The notes under the pieces: generated by a model
Database searches by the model: none
What the model saw: the letters and a program-made list of their open reading frames with translations, nothing else
Told to the model about the DNA's origin: nothing
Program-made: the position numbers and the translations under genes
Source of the DNA: Nocardia transvalensis
Lineage (GTDB): Bacteria; Actinomycetota; Actinomycetes; Mycobacteriales; Mycobacteriaceae
Assembly (NCBI RefSeq): GCF_015477765.1
Contig: NZ_JADLQQ010000011.1
Span: 62,001 to 126,000, forward strand
Length of the DNA: 64,000 bases
Direction of reading: 5' to 3'
Shown here: in pieces, positions 32,820 through 41,961 of the stretch
How the letters are laid out: every line of letters starts with the position of its first letter
Position numbering within the stretch: the stretch's first letter is position 1

Positions 32820-32932
32820 GAGGAAAGCGGAGACGGTGGGGAATGAGGAAGGCCGACCCGCGCTCGACGAAGCGGATGCCAGGCCGGGGCTGAGGGGGTG
32901 CGCCGTTGGCGGGATGGGAGGAATTTGTTGTC

Positions 32933-34696
32933 TCATCGCTGCCCCATCGCTATCGGATCGATGTGCGGTGCATGAGATTCGGAGGTGGGGAGGGCGGAGG
33001 GGACGGTGATTATGCGGTCCGCTATGGCGAGGATCGATGGGCGGTGGGCTATGACGACGACGGTGGAGCCGGTGCGGGCTCGGGCGGCGAGGGCGGCGAG
33101 GACGGTGGCTTCGGTGGTGTCGTCGAGGTGGGCGGTGGGTTCGTCGAGGAGGAGGATGGGGCGGGGGGTGGCCAGGACGCGGGTCAGGGCCAGGCGTTGG
33201 CGTTGGCCGAGGGACAGGCCGAGGCCGCCGGTGCCGACGACGGTGTCCCAGCGGGCGGGGAGTTCGTCGAGGACGGTTTCGAAACCTGTTGCCGCGCAGG
33301 CGGCTTCCACATCGATCGGAGCGTGGGCCGGGTCGTCGGCGTGGGGTTCGGGGTGCGCGCCGAACAGTTCGAGATTCTCGCGGAGCGTGCCGGGCAGCAG
33401 CACCGGGCGCTGTGGGAGCCAGGCCAGTCGCGACCACCACCACTCGGGGTCGAGATCGGGGACCGCGATTCCGTCCACGGTCACGCTGCCGCTGTCGGGG
33501 GCGATGAGCCCCAGAATTGCCTGCAGGGCAGTGGATTTACCGCAGCCGTTGAAACCGGTGAGAACCGTGACAGCACCGGGGCGCAGGGTCGCCGACAGCC
33601 CGGCAGGCGCCCCGCCGCCGCGGGAGAGCACGGTGAGATCGCGAATCTCTATGACACCGTGGAAGTTCTCGACGCCGTGCGTCCCGGTAGCGGCTTCGCG
33701 CCGCTCCTCCTCCGGTTCGAGAACCGCGAAAGCCTTCTCGGCGGCGGCCATTCCGTCCTGCGCCGCATGGAACCGCTCCCCCACCGCACGCAGCGGCAGA
33801 TAGACCTCCGGCGCCAGAATCAGCCCCAGCAGCCCGGCGTACAGGCTCATATGCCCGAACACCAGCCGCATGCCGATCGACACGGCCACCAGCGCCACAC
33901 ACAGAGTGGCCAGCATCTCCAGCACCATCGACGACAGGAATGCCACGCGCAACGCCGCCATCGTGCGCCGATGCAGGGATTCGCCGAGCTCCCGGACCCG
34001 ATGCCGCATCGTCGGCGCCGAATCATCGTCCACCGCACCGGTTTCGCGGCCCAGCGCGCGCAGCGTCGGCATTCCCGCGAACAGATCCAGCAGCTGATCG
34101 GACAGCCGCGTGGTGGCCTCCAGCGTCGCCGCCGCACGCCCTTGCGTCATCAGCCCGATCAACACCATGAACACCGGAATCAACGGCAGCGTCACCAGAA
34201 TGATCAGGCCCGCGGTGAGGTCGTGAATCGCGATGACAGCCAATACGATCGGCGGCACCAGCACCGCCAGCAGCAGCGCCGGAAGGTATCCGGTCAGATA
34301 GGCGCGCAACCCGCTCAACCCGTTACCGACCACCACGGCCAGCTCGGTGCGCCGCGCCTCGAGCTCCCGTGGTGGCAGCCCGGCCCCGGCGGCCAGCACC
34401 GCCGTTTCGAGTTCCGACACCACCTGCGCCCCGGCCCGGTGCGCGAGCCGCGACTGCCACCACGTCGCCACCGTCCGACAGGCCACCGCGATTGCGAACA
34501 CCGTGAGCGCACCGGCCCAGGCGCCGATACTGCGCCGCCCCGGATCGGTGATGACCCCCGCCAGGACCCGCGCCAATGCCAGCGCCGCGACCATGATGCA
34601 TCCGGTGATCACCACCGAAAGCGCAACGCTGACAACGAGGTAACGGCGTGCCGAACGGGCATACCGCCACAGGCGCGGGTCGACCGGTCGAGCCAT
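32933..34696 (-). CDS. cydD: CydD, ABC exporter subunit for cytochrome bd assembly
   Basis: A 587-residue half-transporter, partner of CydC. The six-helix membrane domain (about 1-320) includes the TRLSDQLLDLFAGMPTLRALG coupling region. The ATPase domain has Walker A LTGFNGCGKST, signature LSLGQRQRLALTR and Walker B ILLLDEPTAHLDD; the signature reads LSLGQ in place of LSGGQ. ATG at 34696 follows the cydB stop after 2 bp. A longer open frame upstream overlaps cydB and is not used. Confidence 0.9.
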   Translation of the reverse strand: MARPVDPRLWRYARSARRYLVVSVALSVVITGCIMVAALALARVLAGVITDPGRRSIGAWAGALTVFAIAVACRTVATWWQSRLAHRAGAQVVSELETAVLAAGAGLPPRELEARRTELAVVVGNGLSGLRAYLTGYLPALLLAVLVPPIVLAVIAIHDLTAGLIILVTLPLIPVFMVLIGLMTQGRAAATLEATTRLSDQLLDLFAGMPTLRALGRETGAVDDDSAPTMRHRVRELGESLHRRTMAALRVAFLSSMVLEMLATLCVALVAVSIGMRLVFGHMSLYAGLLGLILAPEVYLPLRAVGERFHAAQDGMAAAEKAFAVLEPEEERREAATGTHGVENFHGVIEIRDLTVLSRGGGAPAGLSATLRPGAVTVLTGFNGCGKSTALQAILGLIAPDSGSVTVDGIAVPDLDPEWWWSRLAWLPQRPVLLPGTLRENLELFGAHPEPHADDPAHAPIDVEAACAATGFETVLDELPARWDTVVGTGGLGLSLGQRQRLALTRVLATPRPILLLDEPTAHLDDTTEATVLAALAARARTGSTVVVIAHRPSILAIADRIITVPSALPTSESHAPHIDPIAMGQR

Positions 34697-34698
34697 GA

Positions 34699-35784
34699 TC
34701 AGTTCCCGGCCGACTCCGACGCACCGGAAGCGGCTGCGGCGAACGGCAATCCGGTCGGCGCCGGGATCTGATCGACGGTGATCCGCTTGCGGAACACCCA
34801 GTAGGTCCAGCCCTGATAGAGCAGCACGATCGGCACCAGCGCCGCCGCCACCCAGCTCATCACGACCAGCGTGTAGTGCGTGGACGAGGCGCTGACCGTC
34901 GCATGCCCGTCGACGATGCGCCCATCGACGGTCAGGCCGTAGGCCGCATCGATGGTGGAGGGCAGCACGTACGGGAACAGCGCACCGAACAACAGCGCGA
35001 TCGCCGAGACCACGGTGATCGCGGTGCCGGTGAACGCCCAGCCGTCCCGGCTGCGGAACACCGCCGCGGCGGCGAGGAGCAGCCCGGCCACCGCCAGTGC
35101 CAGCAGTGCCCATGTCCAGCCCTTGCCGTAGGCCAGCTGGGTCCACAGTCCGAAGCCCGCCACCACGATCGCCGTGGGAGCCAACAGGATCCGCGCGATC
35201 CGCTCCGCCGCGTCGCGCACCTCGCCGCCGGTCTTCAATCCGATGAACACCGCGCCGTGCAGGGCGAACAACAACGTGGTCGCCAGCGCACCCAGCAGGG
35301 CGTAGGGCGTCAGCAGATCCAGCAGATTGCCGTCGATGTGCTTGCGCTCGTTCAGCTTCACCCCGTGCACGATGTTGGCGAATGCGAGTCCCCACGCGAG
35401 GGCGGGCACCCAGGAACCGAACGTGATGGCGCCGTCACACCACAACCGCCAGCGCGGATCGTTGATCTTGCCGCGATATTCGATGGCGACGGCCCGCACG
35501 ATCAACGCCACCAGAATCAGCAGCAGCGCCAGATAGAACCCGGAGAACAAACTCGCGTACCACTCCGGAAAGGCCGCGAACATCGCGCCGCCGCCGGTGA
35601 TCAGCCACACCTCGTTACCGTCCCAGACCGGCCCGATGGTGTTGAGGACCGCGCGCTTTCGGTTCTCGTTGTTCCGGCCGATGATCGGCATCAGCATGCC
35701 GACGCCGAAGTCGAAGCCCTCCAGCAGGAAATAGCCGGTGAACAGCACCCCGATCAGTACGAACCAGAATTCCGGCAGACTCAT
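34699..35784 (-). CDS. cydB: Cytochrome bd ubiquinol/menaquinol oxidase subunit II
   Basis: A 361-residue, ~8-9-helix membrane subunit with the family N-terminus MSLPEFWFVLIGVLFTGYFL, LEGFDFGVGM and NTIGPVWDGNEVWLI. With CydA it forms the high-affinity terminal oxidase reducing O2 to water without proton pumping. GGAGTG precedes the ATG. Tightly linked: cydA stop is 11 nt upstream and cydD starts 2 nt downstream. Confidence 0.94.
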   Translation of the reverse strand: MSLPEFWFVLIGVLFTGYFLLEGFDFGVGMLMPIIGRNNENRKRAVLNTIGPVWDGNEVWLITGGGAMFAAFPEWYASLFSGFYLALLLILVALIVRAVAIEYRGKINDPRWRLWCDGAITFGSWVPALAWGLAFANIVHGVKLNERKHIDGNLLDLLTPYALLGALATTLLFALHGAVFIGLKTGGEVRDAAERIARILLAPTAIVVAGFGLWTQLAYGKGWTWALLALAVAGLLLAAAAVFRSRDGWAFTGTAITVVSAIALLFGALFPYVLPSTIDAAYGLTVDGRIVDGHATVSASSTHYTLVVMSWVAAALVPIVLLYQGWTYWVFRKRITVDQIPAPTGLPFAAAASGASESAGN

Positions 35785-35795
35785 CCCCGCACTCC

Positions 35796-37250
35796 TCAGT
35801 AGGCGAACGACAGTTTCTCGACGGCGGCACCGTCCGAGTCCGCGGACTCGTCGTGCGGAGCTGCCTCCTCCGGGCCCGCGATCACGTATCGGCGCATGAG
35901 GTAGAACCACACGACCGCCAACGCCCCGTACAGCAGCGTGAACACGATCAGCGAGAACAGCACCTGGCCCGCGGTGTTACCGGATACGCCCTGCTGCACC
36001 GTCATTCGGATGTTCGGATCCCCGGTCGGATTGGGCGCGACAACCCACGGCTGACGCCCCATCTCGGTGAACACCCAGCCCGCGCTGTTGCCCAGGAACG
36101 GTGTCGGGATGGCGATCAGGCTCAACCAGGAGAACCATCGCTGTCCGGGCACCCGGCCGCGCCTGGTCACCCAGAACCCGATCAGGGCGATCGCCGCCGA
36201 ACCGGCCGCCCAGCCGATCATCGCCCGGAAGGTCCAGTAGGTGACGAACAGATTCGGCCGGTAGTCGCCGACTCCGTACTTCTCGTTGTAGCTGACCTGC
36301 AGGTCCTTGACGCCGTCCAGCTTCACGTCGCTGAACTTGCCCTCCGCCAGCCATGACAGCACGCCGGGTACCTCGATGACGTGGGTAACGCTGTCGCAGT
36401 TGTTGTGGGTGCCGACGGTCAGGACCGAGAACTCGGGATCGACCTCGGTGTGGCACAGCGATTCCGCCGAGGCCATCTTCATGGGCTGCTGTTTGAACAT
36501 CAGCTTGCCCTGCACATCGCCGGTGTAGACCAGCGCCACACCCGCCAGGACGATCACCCACAGACCCATCCGGGCGGCGGGCCGCCAGATGGTGCGGGCC
36601 TGCTCCACGTCGCCGCGCCGGACATTGCGCACCATCCACCAGCCCGCCACGCCGGCGACGAAAGTGCCTGCGGTGAGGAACGACCCGGCCACCACGTGCG
36701 GGAACGCGGCCAGTGCGGTGTTGTTGGTGAGCAGTGCCCAGATGCTGTGCAGCTCGGCGCGGTGGGTCTGCGGGTTGTAACTGGCGCCCACCGGATGCTG
36801 CATGAACGAGTTCGCGGCGATGATGAAGTACGCCGAGGCGTTCACTCCGATCGCCACCAGCCAGATCGTCGCCAGGTGCACCACTTTGGGCAGGCGTGTC
36901 CAGCCGAAGATCCACAGTCCGAGGAAGGTGGACTCCATGAAGAAGGCGACCAGGCCCTCCATGGCCAGCGGCGCACCGAATACGTCGCCGACGAAGCGGG
37001 AGTAGTCGCTCCAGTTCATGCCGAACTGGAACTCCTGCACGATGCCGGTGACCACACCCATGGCGAAGTTGATCAGGAACAACTTGCCGAAGAACTTGGT
37101 CAGCCGATACCACCGCTCGTTGCCGGTGATCACCCAGGCGGTCTGCAGACCCGCCACCAGCGGCGCGAGGCCGATGGTGAGCGGCACGAATATGAAGTGA
37201 TAGACCGTGGTGATACCGAACTGCCAACGCGAGACGTCGACGACGTCCAT
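35796..37250 (-). CDS. cydA: Cytochrome bd oxidase subunit I
   Basis: A 484-residue nine-helix subunit carrying the hemes and quinol site. Visible are VDVSRWQFGITTVYHFIFVP with the N-terminal heme-ligand histidine, GVVTGIVQEFQFGMNW, AFFMESTFLGLWIFGW, the second histidine in AFPHVVAGSFLTAG and GRQPWVV after the Q-loop. ATG 37250 has AGGAGG upstream. First gene of cydABDC. On the minus strand TTGTTC, 16 bp and TAGCCT upstream is a possible promoter. Confidence 0.94.
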   Translation of the reverse strand: MDVVDVSRWQFGITTVYHFIFVPLTIGLAPLVAGLQTAWVITGNERWYRLTKFFGKLFLINFAMGVVTGIVQEFQFGMNWSDYSRFVGDVFGAPLAMEGLVAFFMESTFLGLWIFGWTRLPKVVHLATIWLVAIGVNASAYFIIAANSFMQHPVGASYNPQTHRAELHSIWALLTNNTALAAFPHVVAGSFLTAGTFVAGVAGWWMVRNVRRGDVEQARTIWRPAARMGLWVIVLAGVALVYTGDVQGKLMFKQQPMKMASAESLCHTEVDPEFSVLTVGTHNNCDSVTHVIEVPGVLSWLAEGKFSDVKLDGVKDLQVSYNEKYGVGDYRPNLFVTYWTFRAMIGWAAGSAAIALIGFWVTRRGRVPGQRWFSWLSLIAIPTPFLGNSAGWVFTEMGRQPWVVAPNPTGDPNIRMTVQQGVSGNTAGQVLFSLIVFTLLYGALAVVWFYLMRRYVIAGPEEAAPHDESADSDGAAVEKLSFAY

Positions 37251-37370
37251 CCAGCCTCCTGCCGCTCTACGACACTCTGTAGTAAAGGCTATGCCGGATG
37301 GCCCGTCGAACAACGAGTCTTACGTCACGACACACCGAACCTTTTTGCTACGCAATAGCTACCCGCCGGA

Positions 37371-38246
37371 CTACGTCCAGTCGGACAGACTCCACTTGCG
37401 TGTGATCCCCCGCTCGACCATCTCGGTGATCTCCTCGGCACAGTCCGGCGGCGACATCTTCAAACCGTCGAGCGAGGCCACCCGCGCCGCCAGCGTCACA
37501 CTCGACAGCAGCCAGACGCTGTCGGCGGTGATGACATCCGCGGTGAAGAACGATTCGTAGCGACAATCCCAGCCGGCCTTCTCGGCCTCGGCGAACAGTG
37601 CGCGCTGGGTGATGCCGGGCAGCACGCCGTTACGGGCGGGCGGGGTGATCAACTGCTTGTCACGCTGGATCACCACGGTGGATCGCGGGCCTTCCAGGAC
37701 CCGGTGTTCGGTGCTGGTGAAGATGACATCGTCGGCGTCCATCCGCTCGGCGAACCGCAACGCCGCCATATTCGTCGCATACGACAATGTCTTGGCGCCC
37801 AATAGCAGCCAGGGCGCATTCGGCGCGAGATCGATGGAGATTCCGCGCGACAGCGTGATCACCGAAATACCCTCGGTGCGCGCCTTGCTCACTCGTTCGG
37901 GCACCGGCAGCACCAGAACGAATGCGGTGGAGCCGGATTCAGCGCCCTCACGGCCGCGGGTCAGCACCAGGCGCAGCAACCCCTCGCGCTCGCTCCCCCA
38001 TTCCTTGGCGGCGGCCTCCACGGTGTGACGCCACCGCCCCAGATCGGGTTCGGGTAGATCCAACGCCTCGGCCGACCGACGCAGCCGGGCCAGATGCAAT
38101 TCGATCGCACACGCTTTGCCGTCGCGCACCAGCACCGTTTCGAAGACACCGTCGCCGCGCAGCACCCCGATGTCGTCCGCATTGATCAACGGCTCTTCCG
38201 GATCCCGGACCACGCCGTCGAGTGTCACCAGAACTCGATCCACCAT
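37371..38246 (-). CDS. pabC: Aminotransferase class IV, aminodeoxychorismate lyase-like
   Basis: A 291-residue fold-type IV PLP enzyme. The catalytic lysine is K152 in LLGAKTLSYATNMAALR. Also present are RGDGVFETV near residue 30 and VLEGPRSTVVI. It corresponds to Rv0812 and probably removes pyruvate from aminodeoxychorismate to give p-aminobenzoate for folate; a branched-chain or D-amino-acid aminotransferase is the alternative. No Shine-Dalgarno: TAGGCT (38254-38259) is 7 nt from the ATG, so leaderless. Divergent from the YgfZ-like gene, another folate protein. Confidence 0.85.
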   Translation of the reverse strand: MVDRVLVTLDGVVRDPEEPLINADDIGVLRGDGVFETVLVRDGKACAIELHLARLRRSAEALDLPEPDLGRWRHTVEAAAKEWGSEREGLLRLVLTRGREGAESGSTAFVLVLPVPERVSKARTEGISVITLSRGISIDLAPNAPWLLLGAKTLSYATNMAALRFAERMDADDVIFTSTEHRVLEGPRSTVVIQRDKQLITPPARNGVLPGITQRALFAEAEKAGWDCRYESFFTADVITADSVWLLSSVTLAARVASLDGLKMSPPDCAEEITEMVERGITRKWSLSDWT

Positions 38247-38374
38247 GCGAGGAAGCCTAGGCGAACAGACCGCGTTACGAGGGGGTACCGAACTCGCGGT
38301 ATATAACCGTCGACCAAAGCCTGAGACCTGCTCGCCGAGATCCACACCAGGCTGAATAACAGTTAAGCATTGAC

Positions 38375-38390
38375 AGTGATGCACATCACA
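38375..38390. promoter_or_regulatory. CRP/GlxR-type site between pabC and ygfZ
   Basis: AGTGATGCACATCACA matches the CRP-family consensus TGTGA-N6-TCACA on both strands, with one outer mismatch. It is centred between the two divergent genes, next to TTGACA at 38370-38375. Confidence 0.6.
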
Positions 38391-38472
38391 ATGCTCAGGT
38401 TTTGCCATCCCACTCGGAGCCCGAAAATCGGCCGGACGCCGCGGCTCATCGACACCACCTATTGTGGAAAGC

Positions 38473-39588
38473 GTGTCCGTGGTTCCTGCGCCCAGCCCAT
38501 TACTCACTTCTCCGGGGGCCGTGGCGGGCCTGCCCGAAACTCCCGACGCCGCGGTGGCATGGCATTACGGCGATCCGTTCGGCGAACAACGGGCCGCGGC
38601 ACAGCGCGTGGCGATCATCGATCGTTCCCATCGGTTCGTGTTCACCATCACCGGCGGCGAGCGACTGACCTGGCTGCACACCATCTCCAGCCAGCACATC
38701 GCCGGACTGCGCGACGGAGATTCGGCGGAAAATCTGGATCTGGATCTCAACGGCCGGATCCTGCATCATTTTGTGCTCACCGATCTCGGCGGCCGGTTGT
38801 GGATCGACACCGAGGGCGAGCGCGGCCAGGCCCTGCTGGAATATCTGCAGAAGATGGTGTTCTGGGCCGATGCGAAACCGGAGGCCGCGACCGACCATGC
38901 GGTGCTGAGCCTGCTGGGCCCGCGGGTGCGCGAACTGACCGAAACGCTGGGTGTGGCGGAGCTTCCGGAGGTCAATCGGGCCGCGGCCCTGCCGGGTGGC
39001 GGATTCCTGCGCCGGATGCCCTGGCCCACAGCCGATTCCTTCGACCTGATCGTTCCGCGGGCCGACCTCACCGACTGGTGGGCGCGGCTGACCGCCGCCG
39101 GGGCGGAGCCGGCCGGTCTGTGGGCGTTCGAGGCGCTGCGGGTGGCGGCGCTGCGGCCCCGGATCGGGGTGGACACCGACGATCGGACCATCCCGCACGA
39201 GGCCCACTGGATCGGCGGCCCCTCCGAGTACGGTGCCGTCCATCTGGACAAGGGCTGCTACCGCGGGCAGGAGACCGTGGCCCGGGTGCACAACCTCGGC
39301 AAGCCGCCGCGGCGGCTGGTGCTGCTGCATCTGGACGGTTCGGCCGACGCGCGCCCGGCCACCGGCGATCCGGTCACCGCGGGCGGTCGCACCGTCGGCC
39401 GGCTCGGGACCATCGTCGACCACTTCGAACTGGGCCCGATCGCCCTGGCTCTGCTGAAGCGAGCGGTGCCGGTGGACACGGCCCTGGAAGCCGGTCCGAT
39501 GGCCGCATCCATCGACCCCGATTCCGTCCCCGCCGACGATCAGCCCCAGCCGGGGCGGGCCGCGGTCGACCGGCTGCGCGGGCGATGA
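38473..39588 (+). CDS. ygfZ: YgfZ/GcvT-like folate-binding protein
   Basis: A 371-residue tetrahydrofolate-binding protein of the YgfZ/IBA57 family, which supports Fe-S cluster assembly or repair. The diagnostic motif KGCYRGQE is present (C262). GTG 38473 is favoured because TATTGT (38460-38465) lies 7 nt upstream (leaderless); GTG 38464 is the alternative in-frame start. Overlaps the MOSC gene by 4 bp. Corresponds to Rv0811c. Confidence 0.88.
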   Translation: MSVVPAPSPLLTSPGAVAGLPETPDAAVAWHYGDPFGEQRAAAQRVAIIDRSHRFVFTITGGERLTWLHTISSQHIAGLRDGDSAENLDLDLNGRILHHFVLTDLGGRLWIDTEGERGQALLEYLQKMVFWADAKPEAATDHAVLSLLGPRVRELTETLGVAELPEVNRAAALPGGGFLRRMPWPTADSFDLIVPRADLTDWWARLTAAGAEPAGLWAFEALRVAALRPRIGVDTDDRTIPHEAHWIGGPSEYGAVHLDKGCYRGQETVARVHNLGKPPRRLVLLHLDGSADARPATGDPVTAGGRTVGRLGTIVDHFELGPIALALLKRAVPVDTALEAGPMAASIDPDSVPADDQPQPGRAAVDRLRGR

Positions 39589-40256
39589 ACAGGGCGATAG
39601 GTGATATCGGGCGGGTGCTCGCGGTGTGCGTCGTGCACGCCGAGTTGGAGCTGCCGTCGAAGGTCAGCCGGGTCGGACGTACGGCCATCGACAAGCGTCC
39701 GGTTCCGGACCGGGTGCGGGTGCGGGCCCTGGGCCTCGAGGGCGACCACGTCTGCAATACGAAAGATCACGGCGGCGTGCATCAGGCCGTCTACGCCTAC
39801 GCCGAGGAGGATGCCCGGCGCTGGGGCGCGGAGTTGGCGCGCGAACTGCCACCGGGCTGGTTCGGCGAGAATCTGCGCATTCGCGGCCTGCCGGTCAGCG
39901 ATTTGGTGATCGGCGAGCGCTGGTCGGTGGGCGACACCCTGCTGGAGGTGTCCGCGCCGCGGGTGCCGTGCGCCACCTTCGGCCACTGGAGCGGAGAACA
40001 GCGCTGGGTCAAGCGATTCACGCTGCGGGCCGACACCGGTGCCTATTTCAGGGTGCTGACCGAGGGCACGATCGGCGCGGGCGACGAGGTGCGTGTCGAG
40101 CACATCCCCGACCACGGGGTGACGGTCCGCGACCTGTTCACCGGCTCCGATCCGGCCCGCCTGGACCTGCTGCTCGCCGCCGAACCGACCATCTCCGACG
40201 ACGTCCGCATGCAGATCGCCCGCCACACCCGCCGCACCGCCCGGGTCCGGGCATGA
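39585..40256 (+). CDS. MOSC-domain protein (YiiM-like)
   Basis: A 223-residue protein whose MOSC domain (about 45-180) includes LEGDHVCNTKDHGGVHQAVYAY and GENLRIRGL, with the conserved cysteine C129 in APRVPCATFGHW. A YiiM-type C-terminal helical region follows. MOSC proteins bind molybdenum cofactor and reduce N-hydroxylated compounds or transfer sulfur; the substrate is unknown. ATGA overlap couples it to ygfZ. Confidence 0.85.
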   Translation: MNRAIGDIGRVLAVCVVHAELELPSKVSRVGRTAIDKRPVPDRVRVRALGLEGDHVCNTKDHGGVHQAVYAYAEEDARRWGAELARELPPGWFGENLRIRGLPVSDLVIGERWSVGDTLLEVSAPRVPCATFGHWSGEQRWVKRFTLRADTGAYFRVLTEGTIGAGDEVRVEHIPDHGVTVRDLFTGSDPARLDLLLAAEPTISDDVRMQIARHTRRTARVRA

Positions 40257-40335
40257 GCCGAACCCGACCCGCGGCCCCCGGACCGGTACTTTTCTCGTCG
40301 AATCGAATGAACGAGGAAAGCGAGGCGTGGGTGGC

Positions 40336-41298
40336 ATGAGTGTGGAACTGGTCGAGGTGGTGCGGTCCGGATTCCGCGAATGCGTGCACCGGGGCTCGCT
40401 GGTGATCCTCGATTCCGACGGCGAACCGGACGTGGCGCTCGGTGAGGTGCATCTGCCGATCTTCCCGCGGTCGACCAATAAGCCGATGCAGGCGATCACC
40501 CTGCTGCGCAACGGTTTCGAACCGGTGGACGACGCCGAGCTGGCGATCACCACCGCCTCGCACTACGGCGAGCCCGAGCACGTCGCGCTGGTGCAGCGGC
40601 TGCTGGATCGGTTCGGTTTCGACGAACAGCAGCTGGAATGCCCACCGGACCTGCCGTTCGAGGAGCGGGCGCGGGCCGCGGCGCTGGCCGGCCGGGAGCG
40701 CGCCGAGGCCGCCCGCCGGATCTACATGAACTGCTCGGGAAAGCATGCCGCCATGCTGGCGACCTGCGCGATCAACGGCTGGCCCACCAAGGGCTACCTG
40801 GAAGCGGCGCACCCGATGCAGCAGGCGGTGACCGCCACCATCGCCGAGATCACCGGTGAGCCGGAGACGGATCTGGGCATCGATGGGTGCGGCCTACCCA
40901 TCGTGCCGGTGTCGCTGGTGAATCTTGCACGCGCATATGCGACATTCGCGACGACCGCGCCCGATGCCCCCGAGCGCCGGGTGGCCGATTCGATCCGGGC
41001 ACATCCTCGAGTGATTTCGGGCACGGATGCGCCCGACCTGCTCACCATGCGGGCCACCCCGGGACTGGTATGCAAAATCGGCGCCGACGGCGTGCATGCC
41101 GGGGCGCTGCCGGACGGCCGGGCCTTCGCGTACAAGATCGACGACGGCCACGACCGCGCTCGAATGCCCCTGACCCAGGCGATTCTCCAGCGGATGGGGG
41201 TCGAATGGACCGACGCACACGCGGAATTGGCGGCCCCGCCGGTGCTCGGAGGCGGTGCGCGAGTGGGTGTGATCCGGGCTATTCCGGGCGCATTCTGA
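40336..41298 (+). CDS. Asparaginase (Asparaginase_II family)
   Basis: A 320-residue protein of the thermolabile/R. etli-type asparaginase family, distinct from E. coli AnsA/B. Signature blocks are FPRSTNKPMQA, ITTASHYGEP, MNCSGKHAAML (catalytic Ser/Lys region), GIDGCGLPI and KIGADGVHAG. Predicted to hydrolyse L-asparagine to aspartate and ammonia. I chose ATG 40336; an in-frame GTG nine bases earlier is possible. The gene has ~80 bp of its own upstream region. Confidence 0.87.
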   Translation: MSVELVEVVRSGFRECVHRGSLVILDSDGEPDVALGEVHLPIFPRSTNKPMQAITLLRNGFEPVDDAELAITTASHYGEPEHVALVQRLLDRFGFDEQQLECPPDLPFEERARAAALAGRERAEAARRIYMNCSGKHAAMLATCAINGWPTKGYLEAAHPMQQAVTATIAEITGEPETDLGIDGCGLPIVPVSLVNLARAYATFATTAPDAPERRVADSIRAHPRVISGTDAPDLLTMRATPGLVCKIGADGVHAGALPDGRAFAYKIDDGHDRARMPLTQAILQRMGVEWTDAHAELAAPPVLGGGARVGVIRAIPGAF

Positions 41299-41378
41299 TC
41301 GTCGTGGACGGGAGGCGACAACCGGGCAAACTCGACCGGTTCCCGAGTCATCCCCCACTCCTGGAAGCGCGACCGCCG

Positions 41379-41396
41379 GACACACGCTAAAGTGTC
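41379..41396 (+). promoter_or_regulatory. Dyad at the DUF3073 promoter
   Basis: GACAC-N8-GTGTC with TAAAGT inside, followed by TATTAAT near 41409. Promoter/operator of the DUF3073 gene is plausible but unproven. Confidence 0.35.
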
Positions 41397-41473
41397 TGTC
41401 AGGAAGAGTATTAATTCGAACGGGGCCGCCAAACCACCCCAGGCCGCCCCGCAGTGACGCGAGGGGGTCAGCC

Positions 41474-41680
41474 ATGGGCCGTGGCCGGGCTAAGGCAAAG
41501 CAGACCAAGGTCGCGCGCCAGCTCAAGTACAGCTCGCCGACGACCGACTTCGCGAGCCTTCAGCGCGAGCTGTCGGGACACTCCCACGACTCGCATCGGA
41601 GTGGTGTGCTTTCCGACGAGCACGACGCGGACGGGTCGCGCTGGGAAGAAGACGACTACAACGACGACTGGCGCCGCTGA
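41474..41680 (+). CDS. DUF3073 small acidic protein
   Basis: A 68-residue conserved actinobacterial protein: a basic N-terminus MGRGRAKAKQTKVARQLKY, then an acidic, tryptophan-containing tail (SRWEEDDYNDDWRR). Function unknown; the charge split suggests nucleic-acid or ribosome contact (inference). GAGGGGG precedes the ATG. Same place as Rv0810c, next to purM. Confidence 0.88.
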   Translation: MGRGRAKAKQTKVARQLKYSSPTTDFASLQRELSGHSHDSHRSGVLSDEHDADGSRWEEDDYNDDWRR

Positions 41681-41695
41681 CTCGGATCGACGCGT

Positions 41696-41727
41696 GAAGG
41701 GGGAGGCCGGAGGAGGCCTCCCCCTTC
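41696..41727 (+). terminator. Terminator after DUF3073
   Basis: GAAGGGGGAGGCC (41696-41708) pairs perfectly with 41715-41727 across a 6-nt loop. No T-run. Confidence 0.65.
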
Positions 41728-41792
41728 GCACGTCGGTACGACGTCCGGTCCCCGTCGGCGGAGGTCCCGCCACCCCGCTGCAGGCTCGCACC

Positions 41793-41829
41793 GCACCGGT
41801 GTCCGGCCACCAGGCCGCGACACCGGTGC
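41793..41829 (+). terminator. Second hairpin after DUF3073
   Basis: GCACCGGTGTC (41793-41803) pairs perfectly with 41819-41829, followed by GTTTGTG. Possibly a back-up terminator. Confidence 0.5.
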
Positions 41830-41904
41830 GTTTGTGCTACCTGTGGCCGGATAGCAGTGTCACGGATTCTGCTGTCCGTGAACGGTTCCCGGGGCTATAG
41901 ACGA

Positions 41905-41950
41905 GTTCGCCCCCGGCATGCGCGGGGCAACCCGCTCGTGCCGGGGGCGA
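41905..41950 (-). terminator. Terminator of purM
   Basis: TTCGCCCCCGGCA (41905-41917) pairs perfectly with 41938-41950 (13 bp, 20-nt loop), 11 nt beyond the purM stop. Confidence 0.7.
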
Positions 41951-41961
41951 ATGGCTGTGCG

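Larger units (their letters stand above)
32398..32932. other. Large cydD-cydC gap
   Basis: 535 bp within an otherwise tightly packed cyd operon. It holds the 27-nt tandem array (32437-32679) and copy B of the dispersed inverted repeat (32755-32819). I see no independent gene; no promoter for cydC is convincing. Confidence 0.7.
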
